DNA of 64,000 nt from Bradyrhizobium sp. 141 (GCF_023074055.1 NZ_JADPKR010000055.1:1-64000); one strand, 5' to 3'; counted from the stretch's first letter, positions 37,322 through 46,424 are shown. Translations and numbers: made by a program. The notes: generated from the sequence alone by a model not told the origin.

Positions 37322-38956
37322 ATGAACTACCAGCCGCGCGGCATCAACACCCTTCAGGGCCCGGGTTCGTATCAGGATGAGGTCAAGGCGGCACAGGCGC
37401 TCCTCGAGACCCAGCCGACCTGGAACGGGGTGACGGCCGAGGCCGTCGCACGCATGCGCCTCCAGAACCGCTTCAGGACCGGTCTCGACGTCGCCCGCTA
37501 CACCGCGGCGCTGATGCGGGCCGACATGGCCGCCTATGACAACGACCCGACCAAGTACACCCAGTCGCTGGGCTGCTGGCACGGCTTCATCGCCCAGCAG
37601 AAGCTGATCTCGGTCAAGAAGCACTTCGGTGGCAGGACCGATCGCACCTATCTGTACCTCTCGGGCTGGATGATCGCGGCGCTGCGCTCCGAGTTCGGCC
37701 CGCTGCCCGACCAGTCGATGCACGAGAAGACCTCGGTGCCGGCGCTGATCGAGGAGCTCTACACCTTCCTGCGTCAGGCGGACTCGCGTGAGCTCAACGA
37801 CATCTTCCGTCTGCTCGACAAGGCGCGCAAGGAAGGCGACAAGACCCGTGAGAAGGAGCTGATCGCGAAGATCGACAACTTCCAGACCCACGTCGTGCCT
37901 GTCATCGCCGACATCGACGCCGGCTTCGGCAACGCCGAGGCGACCTATCTGCTTGCCAAGAAGATGATCGAAGCGGGCGCCTGCGCGCTCCAGATCGAGA
38001 ACCAGGTCTCCGACGAGAAGCAGTGCGGTCACCAGGATGGCAAGGTCACCGTGCCGCACGAGGTGTTCATCGCGAAGATCCGCGCCTGCCGCCACGCCTT
38101 CCTCGAGCTCGGCGTCGAAGACGGCGTTATCGTGACCCGCACCGACTCGCTCGGCGCCGGCCTGACGCAGCAGATCGCCGTCAGCCACAAGCCCGGTGAC
38201 ATCGGCGACCAGTACAACAGCTTCCTCGATTGCGAGGAAATCACCGCGGAGAACGCCCGCAACGGCGACGTCATCATCAATCGCAACGGCAAGATGATGC
38301 GTCCGAAGCGGCTGCCCTCGAACCTCTACCAGTTCCGTCCTGGCACGGGCGAGGACCGCTGCGTGCTCGACAGCATCACCTCGCTGCAGAACGGCGCAGA
38401 CCTGCTCTGGATCGAAACCGAGAAGCCGCATATCGAGCAGATCGCCAAGATGGTCGATCGGATCCGCAAGGTCGTCCCGAACGCCAAGCTGGCCTACAAC
38501 AACTCGCCCTCGTTCAACTGGACGCTGAACTTCCGTTGGCAGGTCTACGACGCGATGAAGGAAGCCGGCAAGGACGTCAGCCAGTACAACCGTGCCGAAC
38601 TGATGAAGCCGGAATACGACGATACGCCGCTGGCGCAGGAAGCCGACGAGCGCATCCGCACCTTCCAGGCCGATTCAGCCAAGCGTGCCGGCATCTTCCA
38701 CCACCTGATCACGTTGCCGACCTATCACACGGCGGCGCTCTCGACCGACAACCTGGCGAAGGAATATTTCGGCGAGCAGGGCATGCTCGGTTACGTCAAG
38801 AACGTGCAGCGCGCCGAGATCCGTCAGGGTATCGCCTGCGCCAAGCATCAGAACATGGCCGGCTCGGACATCGGTGACGACCACAAGGAGTACTTCGCGG
38901 GCGAAGCCGCCCTGAAGGCGGGCGGCGCCCACAACACGATGAACCAGTTCGGCTAG
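37322..38956 (+). CDS. aceA: Isocitrate lyase
   Basis: Cleaves isocitrate to succinate and glyoxylate, the first committed step of the glyoxylate bypass needed for growth on acetate and fatty acids. The 544-residue length fits the long isocitrate lyase subfamily. The active-site Cys loop appears as E-K-Q-C-G-H-Q (K-Q-C-G-H in place of the common K-K-C-G-H), and the metal-binding D-I-D-A-G-F-G-N motif precedes it. ATG at 37322 is used because AAAGGA lies upstream; ATG 37277 adds a non-conserved extension. It links functionally to the beta-oxidation operon at 6-12 kb. A DUF4170 gene follows 30 bp later. Confidence 0.95.
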   Translation: MNYQPRGINTLQGPGSYQDEVKAAQALLETQPTWNGVTAEAVARMRLQNRFRTGLDVARYTAALMRADMAAYDNDPTKYTQSLGCWHGFIAQQKLISVKKHFGGRTDRTYLYLSGWMIAALRSEFGPLPDQSMHEKTSVPALIEELYTFLRQADSRELNDIFRLLDKARKEGDKTREKELIAKIDNFQTHVVPVIADIDAGFGNAEATYLLAKKMIEAGACALQIENQVSDEKQCGHQDGKVTVPHEVFIAKIRACRHAFLELGVEDGVIVTRTDSLGAGLTQQIAVSHKPGDIGDQYNSFLDCEEITAENARNGDVIINRNGKMMRPKRLPSNLYQFRPGTGEDRCVLDSITSLQNGADLLWIETEKPHIEQIAKMVDRIRKVVPNAKLAYNNSPSFNWTLNFRWQVYDAMKEAGKDVSQYNRAELMKPEYDDTPLAQEADERIRTFQADSAKRAGIFHHLITLPTYHTAALSTDNLAKEYFGEQGMLGYVKNVQRAEIRQGIACAKHQNMAGSDIGDDHKEYFAGEAALKAGGAHNTMNQFG

Positions 38957-38986
38957 CGCAGCACGCACCGAAACAGGAGACTGACA

Positions 38987-39196
38987 ATGACCAAAGGCAG
39001 CAATTTCTGGGTGATCGGCGGCGAGTTCGGTTCGATGAACTTCCACAAGCTCGTGGAAGGCTCGGCCCAGGTGCAGGGTCCGTTCAAGACCCGCAAGGAG
39101 GCCGAGGATGCCTGGCGCACGGTCTCGGAAGAGAACCGCCACAAGGCCGGCGTCCGCTTCTCGATCGTGGAAGAGCCGTCGCGCGTCTCGGCCTGA
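38987..39196 (+). CDS. DUF4170 family small protein
   Basis: A 69-residue protein with AGGAGA upstream of the ATG. It shows the DUF4170 pattern: a starting F-W-V-I-G-G-E-F, a central V-Q-G-P-F-K-T-R-K-E-A-E-D-A-W and R-F-S-I-V near the end, a fold probably similar to SPOR/ferredoxin-like small domains. It follows aceA by 30 bp and ends before a terminator, so it is likely co-transcribed with isocitrate lyase. Function unknown. Confidence 0.85.
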   Translation: MTKGSNFWVIGGEFGSMNFHKLVEGSAQVQGPFKTRKEAEDAWRTVSEENRHKAGVRFSIVEEPSRVSA

Positions 39197-39224
39197 GGCC
39201 CTGAATTAAGAAGACGTCCAAGGA

Positions 39225-39270
39225 CGGATGGTCCCATCCAGGCTCTGCCTGGGTGGGATCGTCTGTTTTT
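39225..39270 (+). terminator. Intrinsic terminator after aceA-DUF4170
   Basis: TCCCATCCAGGC (39232-39243) pairs with GCCTGGGTGGGA (39247-39258) with one G-U, extended by outer GAC/GTC-type pairing, and is followed by GTTTTT (39265-39270). Confidence 0.85.
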
Positions 39271-39379
39271 GGCACAGGCGAAACGGCTGTGGGCACCGTA
39301 AGTATCTGGAATTGTAGGCCTTTGCGGAGGATGTGGTTGCTGATAGGTTAATGGCGGATAGTCGAGGACGAGGCCGACA

Positions 39380-39934
39380 ATGTCAGAGCCCGAGACCAGC
39401 GGGACCCATCCCGGCCAGCCGCGCCCGGTGCGGCTGCGCGATGCGCTGCTGCGCGCGCGGATCGAGGCCGCCGACCGGACCGGCGTCGTCGTCGATCTCA
39501 GGGATGCCGAGGTGGCGCGGCTCGAGATCCTCAACGACGCGCTCGATCCCTTGTTCGCGCAGGTGCCTGATAAGATCGACCTGTTCGACCGCGGCATCAG
39601 CCAGGGCGATACGCCGAGACTGTGGATCGACGTCGTCGCCCACATCCTGATGGGCCGCGACAAGCGCATGTACCGCTTCGTCCAGGACACTCGCTTCGGC
39701 CGCATCGTGCTCGCCGAATCGCACGACACCGCCGTGATCGTCGAGGCCGTCACCGACTATGTCGCGCGCCGCATGGTCGAGCGCGAGCACGCGATGGTGG
39801 TCCCGCCCGAACCGAAGCCCGAGGTCGCGCCGCCACGGCGACGCTCGCGGGTGTGGCCGTTCGTGTTCGGCTTCGTCCTCGGTGCCGCCGCGCTGTTCGG
39901 GGTTGCCGTGCTCGCGGCGTTGCGGAGCTGGTGA
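39380..39934 (+). CDS. Hypothetical tail-anchored membrane protein, 184 residues
   Basis: An unrecognised protein with a soluble, mixed alpha/beta N-terminal part (residues 1-140; for example V-V-V-D-L-R-D-A-E-V-A-R-L and R-L-W-I-D-V-V-A-H-I-L-M-G). A Pro/Arg linker (P-E-P-K-P-E-V-A-P-P-R-R-R-S-R) and a single C-terminal membrane helix (V-F-G-F-V-L-G-A-A-A-L-F-G-V) follow. The positive charges before the helix favour a cytoplasmic N-terminus. Codon use is native. Conservation in related genomes is likely but not shown here. Confidence 0.75.
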   Translation: MSEPETSGTHPGQPRPVRLRDALLRARIEAADRTGVVVDLRDAEVARLEILNDALDPLFAQVPDKIDLFDRGISQGDTPRLWIDVVAHILMGRDKRMYRFVQDTRFGRIVLAESHDTAVIVEAVTDYVARRMVEREHAMVVPPEPKPEVAPPRRRSRVWPFVFGFVLGAAALFGVAVLAALRSW

Positions 39935-39957
39935 ACGCCTTTCCTCCGTCATTGCGA

Positions 39958-40025
39958 GCGCAGCGAAGCAACCCAGAGTGTCTCCGTGGAAAGATTCTGG
40001 ATTGCTTCGCTGCGCTCGCAATGAC
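39958..40025. repeat. cattgcgagcgcagcg inverted repeat
   Basis: gtcattgcgagcgcagcgaa is mirrored by ttcgctgcgctcgcaatgac with gcaa-cc-ag/ctggattgc inside. It lies between two convergent genes, nine bases before the metallophosphoesterase stop. Confidence 0.85.
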
Positions 40026-40034
40026 GGCGTGACT

Positions 40035-40931
40035 TCAGATCAACTTTACATGCTTGATCTGCCCGATCTGAAATCCCGCTCCCAGGCTCCGTACCGTCTG
40101 CTCGCAGCGCCAGCCGGCATTGTCCTTCTCGATCGTGAACAGATTATACGCCGCCGCCGGGTAGCGCCCGTGCGCGAGCGCGGAGGCCGAGGGCACGCCG
40201 AGCGCGGGAATGTTGCCGTTCGGCCCCTCGAACCACATCGTCGAATGAATGTGGTCGTGCCCGTGCAGGATCAGCTCGACGCCATGGCGCTTGAGCAGCG
40301 CCAGCAGCGCGGCCGAATCTGTCATCCGTTTCTGCCGCGCGTCGGACTTTAGGGGATGGTGCACCAGCAGCACGCGGAAGACGTCTTCAGTCGCGAGCCC
40401 TTCGAGCATCTGTGCGAGAGAGCTGAGCTGATCGCGCCCGAGCGTGCCCGTCGCCATCAGCGGCAGGGTCGGCACCGCCGTCGACAGGCTGATCAGCGCG
40501 AGCGGCCCGCGGCGGCGTACGGACGGAAAACCGATGCCGCCGTCATCGCCCGCAAGATAGGGACCAAACGTCTCGCCGAAGCGCTGAGAGGTGGCGCGAA
40601 CATAGGCGTCGTGATTGCCGGGAATCGCGGTGACGCGGTCAGGCGGGCCGACGCCGTCGAGCCAGGCGCGGGCAGGCGCGAACTCGGCTTCCAGCGCCAG
40701 GTTGACGAGATCGCCCGTCACCGCGACGTGGTCGGGCGCCTGCGCCTTCATGTCGGCGACCAGCGCGTCGAGCACCTCGCGGCGCTGGTACTTGTGGCGA
40801 TTGCGCGTCCAGTTGACATAGCCGAGCACGCGCTTGCCGGCGAGCTCGATCAGCCGCGGCTTCGGCAAAGGCGGCAGATGCGGATCGGACAGATGGGCGA
40901 GCGTGAAGGGGGCCAGCGTGTTGGGAGTCAT
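40035..40931 (-). CDS. Metallophosphoesterase (Icc/CpdA-like)
   Basis: A calcineurin-like phosphoesterase of 298 residues. All metal-site motifs are present in order: L-S-D-P-H near residue 15, V-T-G-D-L-V-N, I-P-G-N-H-D, V-H-H-P-L and H-G-H-D-H-I-H. This set is shared with cAMP phosphodiesterase CpdA and related enzymes hydrolysing phosphodiesters, but the substrate cannot be fixed from sequence. It is divergent from the NUDIX gene with a 92-bp gap that would hold both promoters. Confidence 0.9.
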   Translation of the reverse strand: MTPNTLAPFTLAHLSDPHLPPLPKPRLIELAGKRVLGYVNWTRNRHKYQRREVLDALVADMKAQAPDHVAVTGDLVNLALEAEFAPARAWLDGVGPPDRVTAIPGNHDAYVRATSQRFGETFGPYLAGDDGGIGFPSVRRRGPLALISLSTAVPTLPLMATGTLGRDQLSSLAQMLEGLATEDVFRVLLVHHPLKSDARQKRMTDSAALLALLKRHGVELILHGHDHIHSTMWFEGPNGNIPALGVPSASALAHGRYPAAAYNLFTIEKDNAGWRCEQTVRSLGAGFQIGQIKHVKLI

Positions 40932-41023
40932 GGCGCGCGATTGCCTCGCTATTGCTCCACTGTAATGGCAAGGTCGCGGGCAACGTGCAAGCGGGGCCGG
41001 GACAGCGGCCTCAAGGAAGCCTG

Positions 41024-41515
41024 ATGGAAGATCGTCTGAACAGCGTTCGCAGGAAATTCGAACCGCTGCTGCGGCGACTCTTCCACGCCTATTTCCTCGT
41101 CGTCCGCGGCATGACGCTCGGCGTCCGCGCCGTGGTGCTGGATGCCGAGAACCGGGTATTCCTGGTCCGGCACAGCTACGTCAGCGGCTGGCACCTGCCC
41201 GGCGGCGGCGTCGACCACGGCGAGACCATGGAGCAGGCGATGCGGCGCGAGCTCAAGGAGGAGGGTGACATCGACCTGACCGGAGCAGCCAGCCTGCACG
41301 GCATATTCCTCAACAGCCACGTCTCCCGCCGCGACCACGTCGCGGTCTATGTAGTCAGGCAGTTCAGGCAGGAGCGCCTGCCCGAGCCCAACCGCGAGAT
41401 CGTCGAATGCCGGTTCTTTCCGATCACGGCGCTGCCAGAGGGCACCACGCCTGGCACGCGGCTGCGGATCGCGGAAGTGCTCGAGGGCCGGCCCTTGATT
41501 GCGACGTGGCGCTGA
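41024..41515 (+). CDS. NUDIX hydrolase
   Basis: A 163-residue pyrophosphohydrolase. The complete NUDIX box is present (G-G-G-V-D-H-G-E-T-M-E, then R-R-E-L-K-E-E-G, near residues 62-82). A short N-terminal basic helix (R-R-K-F-E-P-L-L-R-R-L) precedes the domain. ATG at 41024 has AAGGAAG upstream. The substrate is unknown. The next genes, a 64-residue membrane protein and a glycosyltransferase, start 9 and 200 bp later, so this is probably the first gene of a small operon. Confidence 0.88.
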   Translation: MEDRLNSVRRKFEPLLRRLFHAYFLVVRGMTLGVRAVVLDAENRVFLVRHSYVSGWHLPGGGVDHGETMEQAMRRELKEEGDIDLTGAASLHGIFLNSHVSRRDHVAVYVVRQFRQERLPEPNREIVECRFFPITALPEGTTPGTRLRIAEVLEGRPLIATWR

Positions 41516-41524
41516 GGGCGGCCT

Positions 41525-41719
41525 GTGCTAGTAAGCAGCCCGAAGAGGCCGCCACGGACACCGGAGAAGATTGCCAAATTCGCCTTCGGTCTGATCTGCC
41601 TTGCGATCCTCGCCAGCAACATCGCCACGATGTCGCGCTGGACAGAGGCGCGCATGCTGCCGCCGCAAGCCGCGCCACTCGGGCGCGAGCCGACAAGCCT
41701 CGGAGCGCCGTCGCGATGA
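41525..41719 (+). CDS. Small single-span membrane protein, 64 residues
   Basis: A short gene beginning with GTG nine bases after the NUDIX stop and ending in an ATGA overlap with the glycosyltransferase start, which argues that it is real. It has a basic N-terminus (P-K-R-P-P-R-T-P-E-K), one membrane helix (F-G-L-I-C-L-A-I-L-A-S-N-I) and a Pro-rich tail outside. It is not recognised as any family and is short enough to be missed by automatic annotation. Confidence 0.6.
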   Translation: MLVSSPKRPPRTPEKIAKFAFGLICLAILASNIATMSRWTEARMLPPQAAPLGREPTSLGAPSR

Positions 41720-42651
41720 CCTCAACGCAACTTCGCATCGCGGTGCTGGTGCCCTGCTACAATGAGGAAGCGGCGGTCGCGACCGTCGTTGCCGATTTCC
41801 GCAAGGCGCTCCCCTCGGCCGAGATCTACGTCTACGACAACAATTCGCGCGACCGTACCGCGGCGGTCGCGCGCGAAGCGGGCGCGATCGTGCGCAGCGA
41901 GCGGCGGCAGGGCAAGGGCCACGTCGTGCGTCGCATGTTCGCCGACGTCGAGGCCGACGTCTATGTGCTGGTCGATGGCGATGCCACCTACGATGCGCCG
42001 AGCGCGCAGCGTATGATCGACAGGCTGCTCGATGATCATCTCGACATGGTGGTCGGCCTTCGCGTCGATCAGGTCCAGGCCGCCTACCGGCTCGGCCATC
42101 GCACCGGCAACCGTATGCTGACGGGCTTCCTGGCGTCGAACTTCGGTCACACGTTCAAGGACATCCTGTCCGGCTACCGCGTGTTCTCACGCCGCTTCGT
42201 CAAATCCTTTCCGGTCCTCTCGGACGGCTTCGAGATCGAGACGGAGCTCGCGGTCTATGCGTTGGAACTATCGCTGCCGGTCGCCGAGATCGAGACCCCC
42301 TATTACGCGCGCCCCGAAGGCTCGTTCTCGAAGCTCAACACCTGGCGCGACGGGTTTCGCATCCTCGGCACCATGCTGAAGCTCTACCGTTCGGAACGGC
42401 CGTTGCGCTTCTTCACGGTGATCGGAATCCTGCTGGCGCTGGCCTCGGTGATCCTCGCGATCCCGATCGTCATCACCTTCATCGAGACCGGCCTCGTGCC
42501 GCGCCTGCCCACCGCGGTGCTGTCGATGGGCTTGATGATCATGGCCCTGCTCTCGGTGTCGTCGGGGCTCGTGCTCGACACGGTGACGCGAGGGCGGCGG
42601 GAAATGAAGTTGCTGGCCTATCTGTCCCAACCGACCTTGAAAAGGAGCTGA
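41716..42651 (+). CDS. GT2 glycosyltransferase, polyprenol-phosphate type
   Basis: A membrane-associated family 2 glycosyltransferase of 311 residues. The nucleotide-sugar site shows V-P-C-Y-N-E-E (residues 11-17), Y-D-N-N-S-R-D-R-T and the metal-binding V-D-G-D-A-T-Y, with K-G-H-V-V-R-R between. Two C-terminal membrane helices (about residues 236-260 and 270-292) resemble DPM1/GtrB-like enzymes that load sugar onto undecaprenyl phosphate. The ATG overlaps the preceding small gene. The sugar is unknown. Confidence 0.88.
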   Translation: MTSTQLRIAVLVPCYNEEAAVATVVADFRKALPSAEIYVYDNNSRDRTAAVAREAGAIVRSERRQGKGHVVRRMFADVEADVYVLVDGDATYDAPSAQRMIDRLLDDHLDMVVGLRVDQVQAAYRLGHRTGNRMLTGFLASNFGHTFKDILSGYRVFSRRFVKSFPVLSDGFEIETELAVYALELSLPVAEIETPYYARPEGSFSKLNTWRDGFRILGTMLKLYRSERPLRFFTVIGILLALASVILAIPIVITFIETGLVPRLPTAVLSMGLMIMALLSVSSGLVLDTVTRGRREMKLLAYLSQPTLKRS

Positions 42652-42707
42652 ACGCCGTCGCTGCCCGATGGACCGCGCTGCGTTCAGGTGCTATCCCGCG
42701 AATTGAC

Positions 42708-43223
42708 ATGACCGATCTCTCACTGACCATCCTTCCCGAGGCCGCGGGCGACGCCCAGTCGATCGAGCGGCTGCATGAACGCACCTTCGGTCCCGGCCGC
42801 TTCGTGCTCAGCGCCTACCGCATTCGCGAGCACGTCGACCATCTGCTCGAATTGTCCTTCACCGCCCGCATCGGCACGCTGCTGGTCGGCTCCGTCAGGC
42901 AATTGCCGGTGCTGGTCGGCGAGACGCCGGCGCTGCTGCTCGGACCGCTCACGGTCGAGCCGCCGTTCCGCGGCCGCGGTGTCGGCCGTCTCCTGATGGA
43001 GCGTGCGCTCAAGGACGCAAAGGCGAAAGGCCACCGCCTCGTCCTGCTGGTCGGCGACGAGCCCTATTACAGCCGTGTCGGCTTCAAGCCGGTCCCCAAG
43101 GGCCGCGTCACCATGCCGGGCCCTGTCGACGCCGCGCGCATCCTGGTGTTCGAGCTCGTCGACGGCGCCTTCGAGGGCGTGTCGGGCCCGGTCGGCCCCG
43201 ACTGGAGCAAGGCGCGAAAGTAG
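42708..43223 (+). CDS. GNAT family N-acetyltransferase
   Basis: A 171-residue acyl-CoA-dependent acetyltransferase. The acetyl-CoA pyrophosphate loop is P-F-R-G-R-G-V-G-R-L-L-M near residues 86-97, and the later V-G-D-E-P-Y-Y-S-R-V-G-F is a feature of a common small GNAT subgroup. The acceptor is unknown. It lies 56 bp after the glycosyltransferase and may or may not share its transcript. Confidence 0.88.
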   Translation: MTDLSLTILPEAAGDAQSIERLHERTFGPGRFVLSAYRIREHVDHLLELSFTARIGTLLVGSVRQLPVLVGETPALLLGPLTVEPPFRGRGVGRLLMERALKDAKAKGHRLVLLVGDEPYYSRVGFKPVPKGRVTMPGPVDAARILVFELVDGAFEGVSGPVGPDWSKARK

Positions 43224-43242
43224 CTGCCGCGCGGGCGGAGAC

Positions 43243-43327
43243 GTAGCCCGGATGAGCGTAGCGACATCCGGGAAGCTTGTCCTCGCAGATGCACTGCCTC
43301 GGATATTGCTGCGCTCATCCGGGCTAC
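43243..43327. repeat. gtagcccggatg inverted repeat
   Basis: gtagcccggatgagcgtagc is mirrored by gctgcgctcatccgggctac. It belongs to the same family as the copy at 6114-6199 and lies 20 bp after the GNAT stop. Confidence 0.8.
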
Positions 43328-43366
43328 GATTTCGTGAGTTGGACGCACAGCAGGGGCGTCCTCGCC

Positions 43367-43445
43367 GTCATTGCGAGCGCAGCGAAGCAATCCAGAATCT
43401 TTTCCGCAGGGGCAGTCTGGATTGCTTCGCTGCGCTCGCAATGAC
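43367..43445. repeat. cattgcgagcgcagcg inverted repeat
   Basis: gtcattgcgagcgcagcgaa and ttcgctgcgctcgcaatgac form perfect arms with gcaatccag/ctggattgc inside. It lies 50 bp beyond the TonB-receptor stop, so two different palindromic elements sit side by side between convergent genes. Confidence 0.85.
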
Positions 43446-43495
43446 GATGTGGGGGCGGTGTGCGTCGGGGCCCGCAGGCCCCGACTGGCTCCCGC

Positions 43496-45865
43496 TCAGA
43501 ACTTGAAGTTCGCGAACGCCCTGACGCCGATGCCGGGCATCAACACCTCGTCCTTGGTGTAGGACACCGAGTTGCGGATGTTCTCGTTGAGGAGATTGTT
43601 GCCGACGATGCCGGCCATCATCTCGCGCGCGCCGAACCAGTTGCGGTCGAGCTTGGTCTTGTAGCTGACCTCGGCCTTCAACAGATTGTAACCCGCCGTC
43701 GGCGTCTCCGCGATGACGGCGACGTTGTTCTGGGCGAAGGCGTGCAGCAGGTTGACGCGCATCAGCCAGTTGTCGTCGCGCCAGAACACGCCGCCGCCCA
43801 TCCGCATGGGCGGAATCCGGGGCACGTTGGTGCCGTCGCTGAAGGTGGCGCGGACGAAGTCGAACTGGTTCTCGATGCCCCAGATGCCGCCCTGGAAGGC
43901 GCCGACGTCGAGCTGCGACTGGAATTCGCCGCCGCGGAAGTTGGCATTGCGTTGCGAGTAGACCGCCTGGTTGAGCTCGGCGCCAGGCGTGCCGCAGGAT
44001 GCAAAGTCGTCGTCGCAGGACACGCCGGTGAGGCGGCGATAGATGAAATTGTCGAAATGCGTGTAGTAGACCGTCGCTTCGAAGCGGAACGGCCCCGTCG
44101 CCCTGCGCACGCCGAGTTCGACCGACTTCGCGGTCTCGATGGTGAGGTTCGGATTGCCGATGTCGAACGTCGCAGTCGCATCATGTCCACCACGCGAAAA
44201 CAGCTCCGCCGCCTTCGGTGCGCGCTCAACATATTGCGCGGTGATGCTGCCGACCATGCCGCCCGGCAGATCCTGCAACAGGCCGATGCTGCCGCTCTTC
44301 GGCGTGAACGACGGATTGCGCGACGTCGCCACCTGCGGCGTGCCGTCGGGCAAATAATCGGCCGGGAAGTCCGGCGTCGTGCCGTGCAGCTCGACGTGCT
44401 CGATGCGGCCGGCGATCTGCGCCCGCGTTGCCTCGGTGAACTTGAACTCGTTGAAGGCGTAACCGGCAACGCGCGTGCTGTTGTTGGGGTCCCACAGGCC
44501 GTTGAACAACGTGCCGGGATTGTCCGGGCTCGGCGCGCTCAATTCCTGATGGCCGACCTGGAATCCCAGCGCTGTCGTCACCTCGGCGAAGCGCGCGTTG
44601 AACGGCATCAGCTGCACCTCGGTGCGGATCTCCTGCTCCTTGTTGGTGAAGGTCTGGCGTATGCCGTCGCTGTTGAGGTCGGCGGGGTCGGCAAGGCCGA
44701 TCTCGTTGTGGCGGTAGTCGGTCGCGCCGGCCCAGAAGCGGACGGCGTCGATCGCCGCAGCATCAGGATGGTACTCGCCCTTGACGTTGATCTTGGTCTG
44801 GTGGCCGTCGATCCGCGTGTGGTGGTCGGCGCCGTCGATGCCGGGGATGTGGTAAAGCGAGTCGTTCTGCGTGATCGACGCGCCGATATAGCCGCCTTGG
44901 AAGAAGTAGGAGCCGCCGATCGAGGCGCCGTCCGAACGCGTCGCCGAGTTCGGCTGGCGGCCGTTCACGGGGCGCGACTGATCGTTCAGATACGGATAGC
45001 TCGGAATGGAATAGTCGGAGGTCGTGCGGCCATAGGCGTCGGCATGGAACGCGAAATTGCCGCCGCCGGTGTCGAGCAGCACGCCGCTTTCGACGCCGCG
45101 ATCGACCGAGCTGAACGCGGTGCGGGTCTCCGCGGTGACGCAAGGTGAGGTCGCGGCGCTCGCGAGCGGGGCCTTGGTCGGCAGGCCGTAGGTCTGGAAC
45201 GACGGCGCGCAGGAAGGCACCGCATCCGGAATCCGGTTGTTGGTGGCGCTGACGACGCCGCCGATCGAGGTCGAGCCATAGCGCAGCGCGGCCGGTCCGC
45301 GCACCACTTCGATCTGGTTGGTGGCGAGCGGATCGATCGGAACGAAATGATCCTCGCCGAGGTCGGAGGCGCCGCTGGCATTGGTGCCGTTCTCGACGAT
45401 CCCGACGCGGTTGACATCGAGCCCGCGGATGATGGGCCGGCTGGAGGCGCCGGGCGCGAAGCTCGAGCCGGTGATGCCGGGCTTGGAGAACAGGAGATCG
45501 CCGAGCTGACCGCCGCCCTCGCGGCGGATCTCGTCGTTCGGCACCACGGTGACGGTCGCGAACTGGTTGGTCACGACAGGCAGCACGCCCTGCTGGGGCG
45601 CGGCGGGTGCTTGGGCTGCCGGCGTTGCTTCCGCCGTTTGCTCGCGGTTGCGCACCCGCGCGGTCCGCGTGCCGCGGCCCGCGTTGCGGGACGGCACCAC
45701 CGCTCTGCGCACGATCGGGCTCGGCGCCGTCACGGTGACGGCGGGGATCTCCGTCGACGATTTGTCTTGCGCAGGCGTTTGGGCGAAAGCGGGCGTGGCG
45801 GCGGCGCCGAGCAGGAGCAGGCTTGCTCCGCCAAGACGCTGCGCGCGTCGCAATTGAAATGACAT
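43496..45865 (-). CDS. TonB-dependent outer-membrane receptor, probable zinc receptor (ZnuD-like)
   Basis: A TonB-gated outer-membrane importer of 789 residues. A signal peptide (cleavage after A-F-A near residue 28) is followed by a TonB-box-like I-P-A-V-T-V-T-A. A low-complexity Ala/Gln/Pro linker and the plug domain come next (Q-L-G-D-L-L-F-S-K-P-G-I, then E-V-V-R-G-P-A-A-L-R-Y-G-S-T-S-I-G-G-V-V), and then the barrel ending in a terminal Phe. Extracellular-type segments contain His/Asp (G-A-D-H-H-T-R-I-D-G-H) and paired Cys (V-S-C-D-D-D-F-A-S-C). A zinc role is inferred from these and from the Zur-like palindrome upstream of the preceding gene. 142 bp separate it from that gene. Confidence 0.85.
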   Translation of the reverse strand: MSFQLRRAQRLGGASLLLLGAAATPAFAQTPAQDKSSTEIPAVTVTAPSPIVRRAVVPSRNAGRGTRTARVRNREQTAEATPAAQAPAAPQQGVLPVVTNQFATVTVVPNDEIRREGGGQLGDLLFSKPGITGSSFAPGASSRPIIRGLDVNRVGIVENGTNASGASDLGEDHFVPIDPLATNQIEVVRGPAALRYGSTSIGGVVSATNNRIPDAVPSCAPSFQTYGLPTKAPLASAATSPCVTAETRTAFSSVDRGVESGVLLDTGGGNFAFHADAYGRTTSDYSIPSYPYLNDQSRPVNGRQPNSATRSDGASIGGSYFFQGGYIGASITQNDSLYHIPGIDGADHHTRIDGHQTKINVKGEYHPDAAAIDAVRFWAGATDYRHNEIGLADPADLNSDGIRQTFTNKEQEIRTEVQLMPFNARFAEVTTALGFQVGHQELSAPSPDNPGTLFNGLWDPNNSTRVAGYAFNEFKFTEATRAQIAGRIEHVELHGTTPDFPADYLPDGTPQVATSRNPSFTPKSGSIGLLQDLPGGMVGSITAQYVERAPKAAELFSRGGHDATATFDIGNPNLTIETAKSVELGVRRATGPFRFEATVYYTHFDNFIYRRLTGVSCDDDFASCGTPGAELNQAVYSQRNANFRGGEFQSQLDVGAFQGGIWGIENQFDFVRATFSDGTNVPRIPPMRMGGGVFWRDDNWLMRVNLLHAFAQNNVAVIAETPTAGYNLLKAEVSYKTKLDRNWFGAREMMAGIVGNNLLNENIRNSVSYTKDEVLMPGIGVRAFANFKF

Positions 45866-46007
45866 GATCCTGATTCCAGCCAGGCCGCCCGCATGTTGTT
45901 TGTTGATGGGAGGCGGCCCGCCGTCGCATGGCGACGGAATTCGACTTCAACTTCTCCCAGGCATTCGCCGATGCGCGGCGAGGCTGGGCGTGATCAAACG
46001 TTGGAGA

Positions 46008-46424
46008 TCAGGACGCGGGAGGGGCGCGGGGCTGGAATGCCGTGCCGGCCGATTTCAGATGGATGAATTCGGCATCCGTGGTGCGGTGGAGCAGGTCGAT
46101 CGCCTGCGGCAGCAACAGCACGGGCGGCGTTGCCGATACGACGGTGGCCGCCATCGCGACGACGGCGCAGATGGCACAATTGTCCTCGCCCGGGTGCTCG
46201 CGGTCGGGGCTTGAGGGCGATTGCTTCTGGACCGCGGCCCGGTCAGTGGCAGCCACGCCCTTGGCGCTGTCCTTGGCGCCGTCGGTCTGCTGCAGCGAGG
46301 ATTGAGCAAGGGGAGCCGCCTGGGCGAACCAATGGCTGTGGCCGAACGTCAGCGCGAACTGCACCAGCATCGCGAACAACGCGAGCCGGGCGCCGTGCCT
46401 GGTATTCGACCGGAACCACTTCAT
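46008..46424 (-). CDS. DUF2946 family exported protein
   Basis: A protein of about 138 residues with an N-terminal signal segment (A-L-F-A-M-L-V-Q-F-A-L-T-F-G-H-S-H). It carries the DUF2946 hallmark C-A-I-C in D-N-C-A-I-C-A-V-V-A-M, then a hydrophobic region and the terminal R-A-P-P. ATG 46424 (M-K-W-F-R) gives a conventional signal peptide; ATG 46457 is an alternative nine bases from the palindrome. Such proteins often accompany metal-related outer-membrane receptors; the CxxC and His residues could bind metal. It is probably the first gene of an operon with the TonB receptor. Confidence 0.82.
   Translation of the reverse strand: MKWFRSNTRHGARLALFAMLVQFALTFGHSHWFAQAAPLAQSSLQQTDGAKDSAKGVAATDRAAVQKQSPSSPDREHPGEDNCAICAVVAMAATVVSATPPVLLLPQAIDLLHRTTDAEFIHLKSAGTAFQPRAPPAS

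Noticed and set aside
43460..45148. 562-codon plus-strand open frame opposite the TonB receptor
   Set aside because: Shadow frame. The minus strand has signal peptide, plug and barrel motifs; this frame has none.
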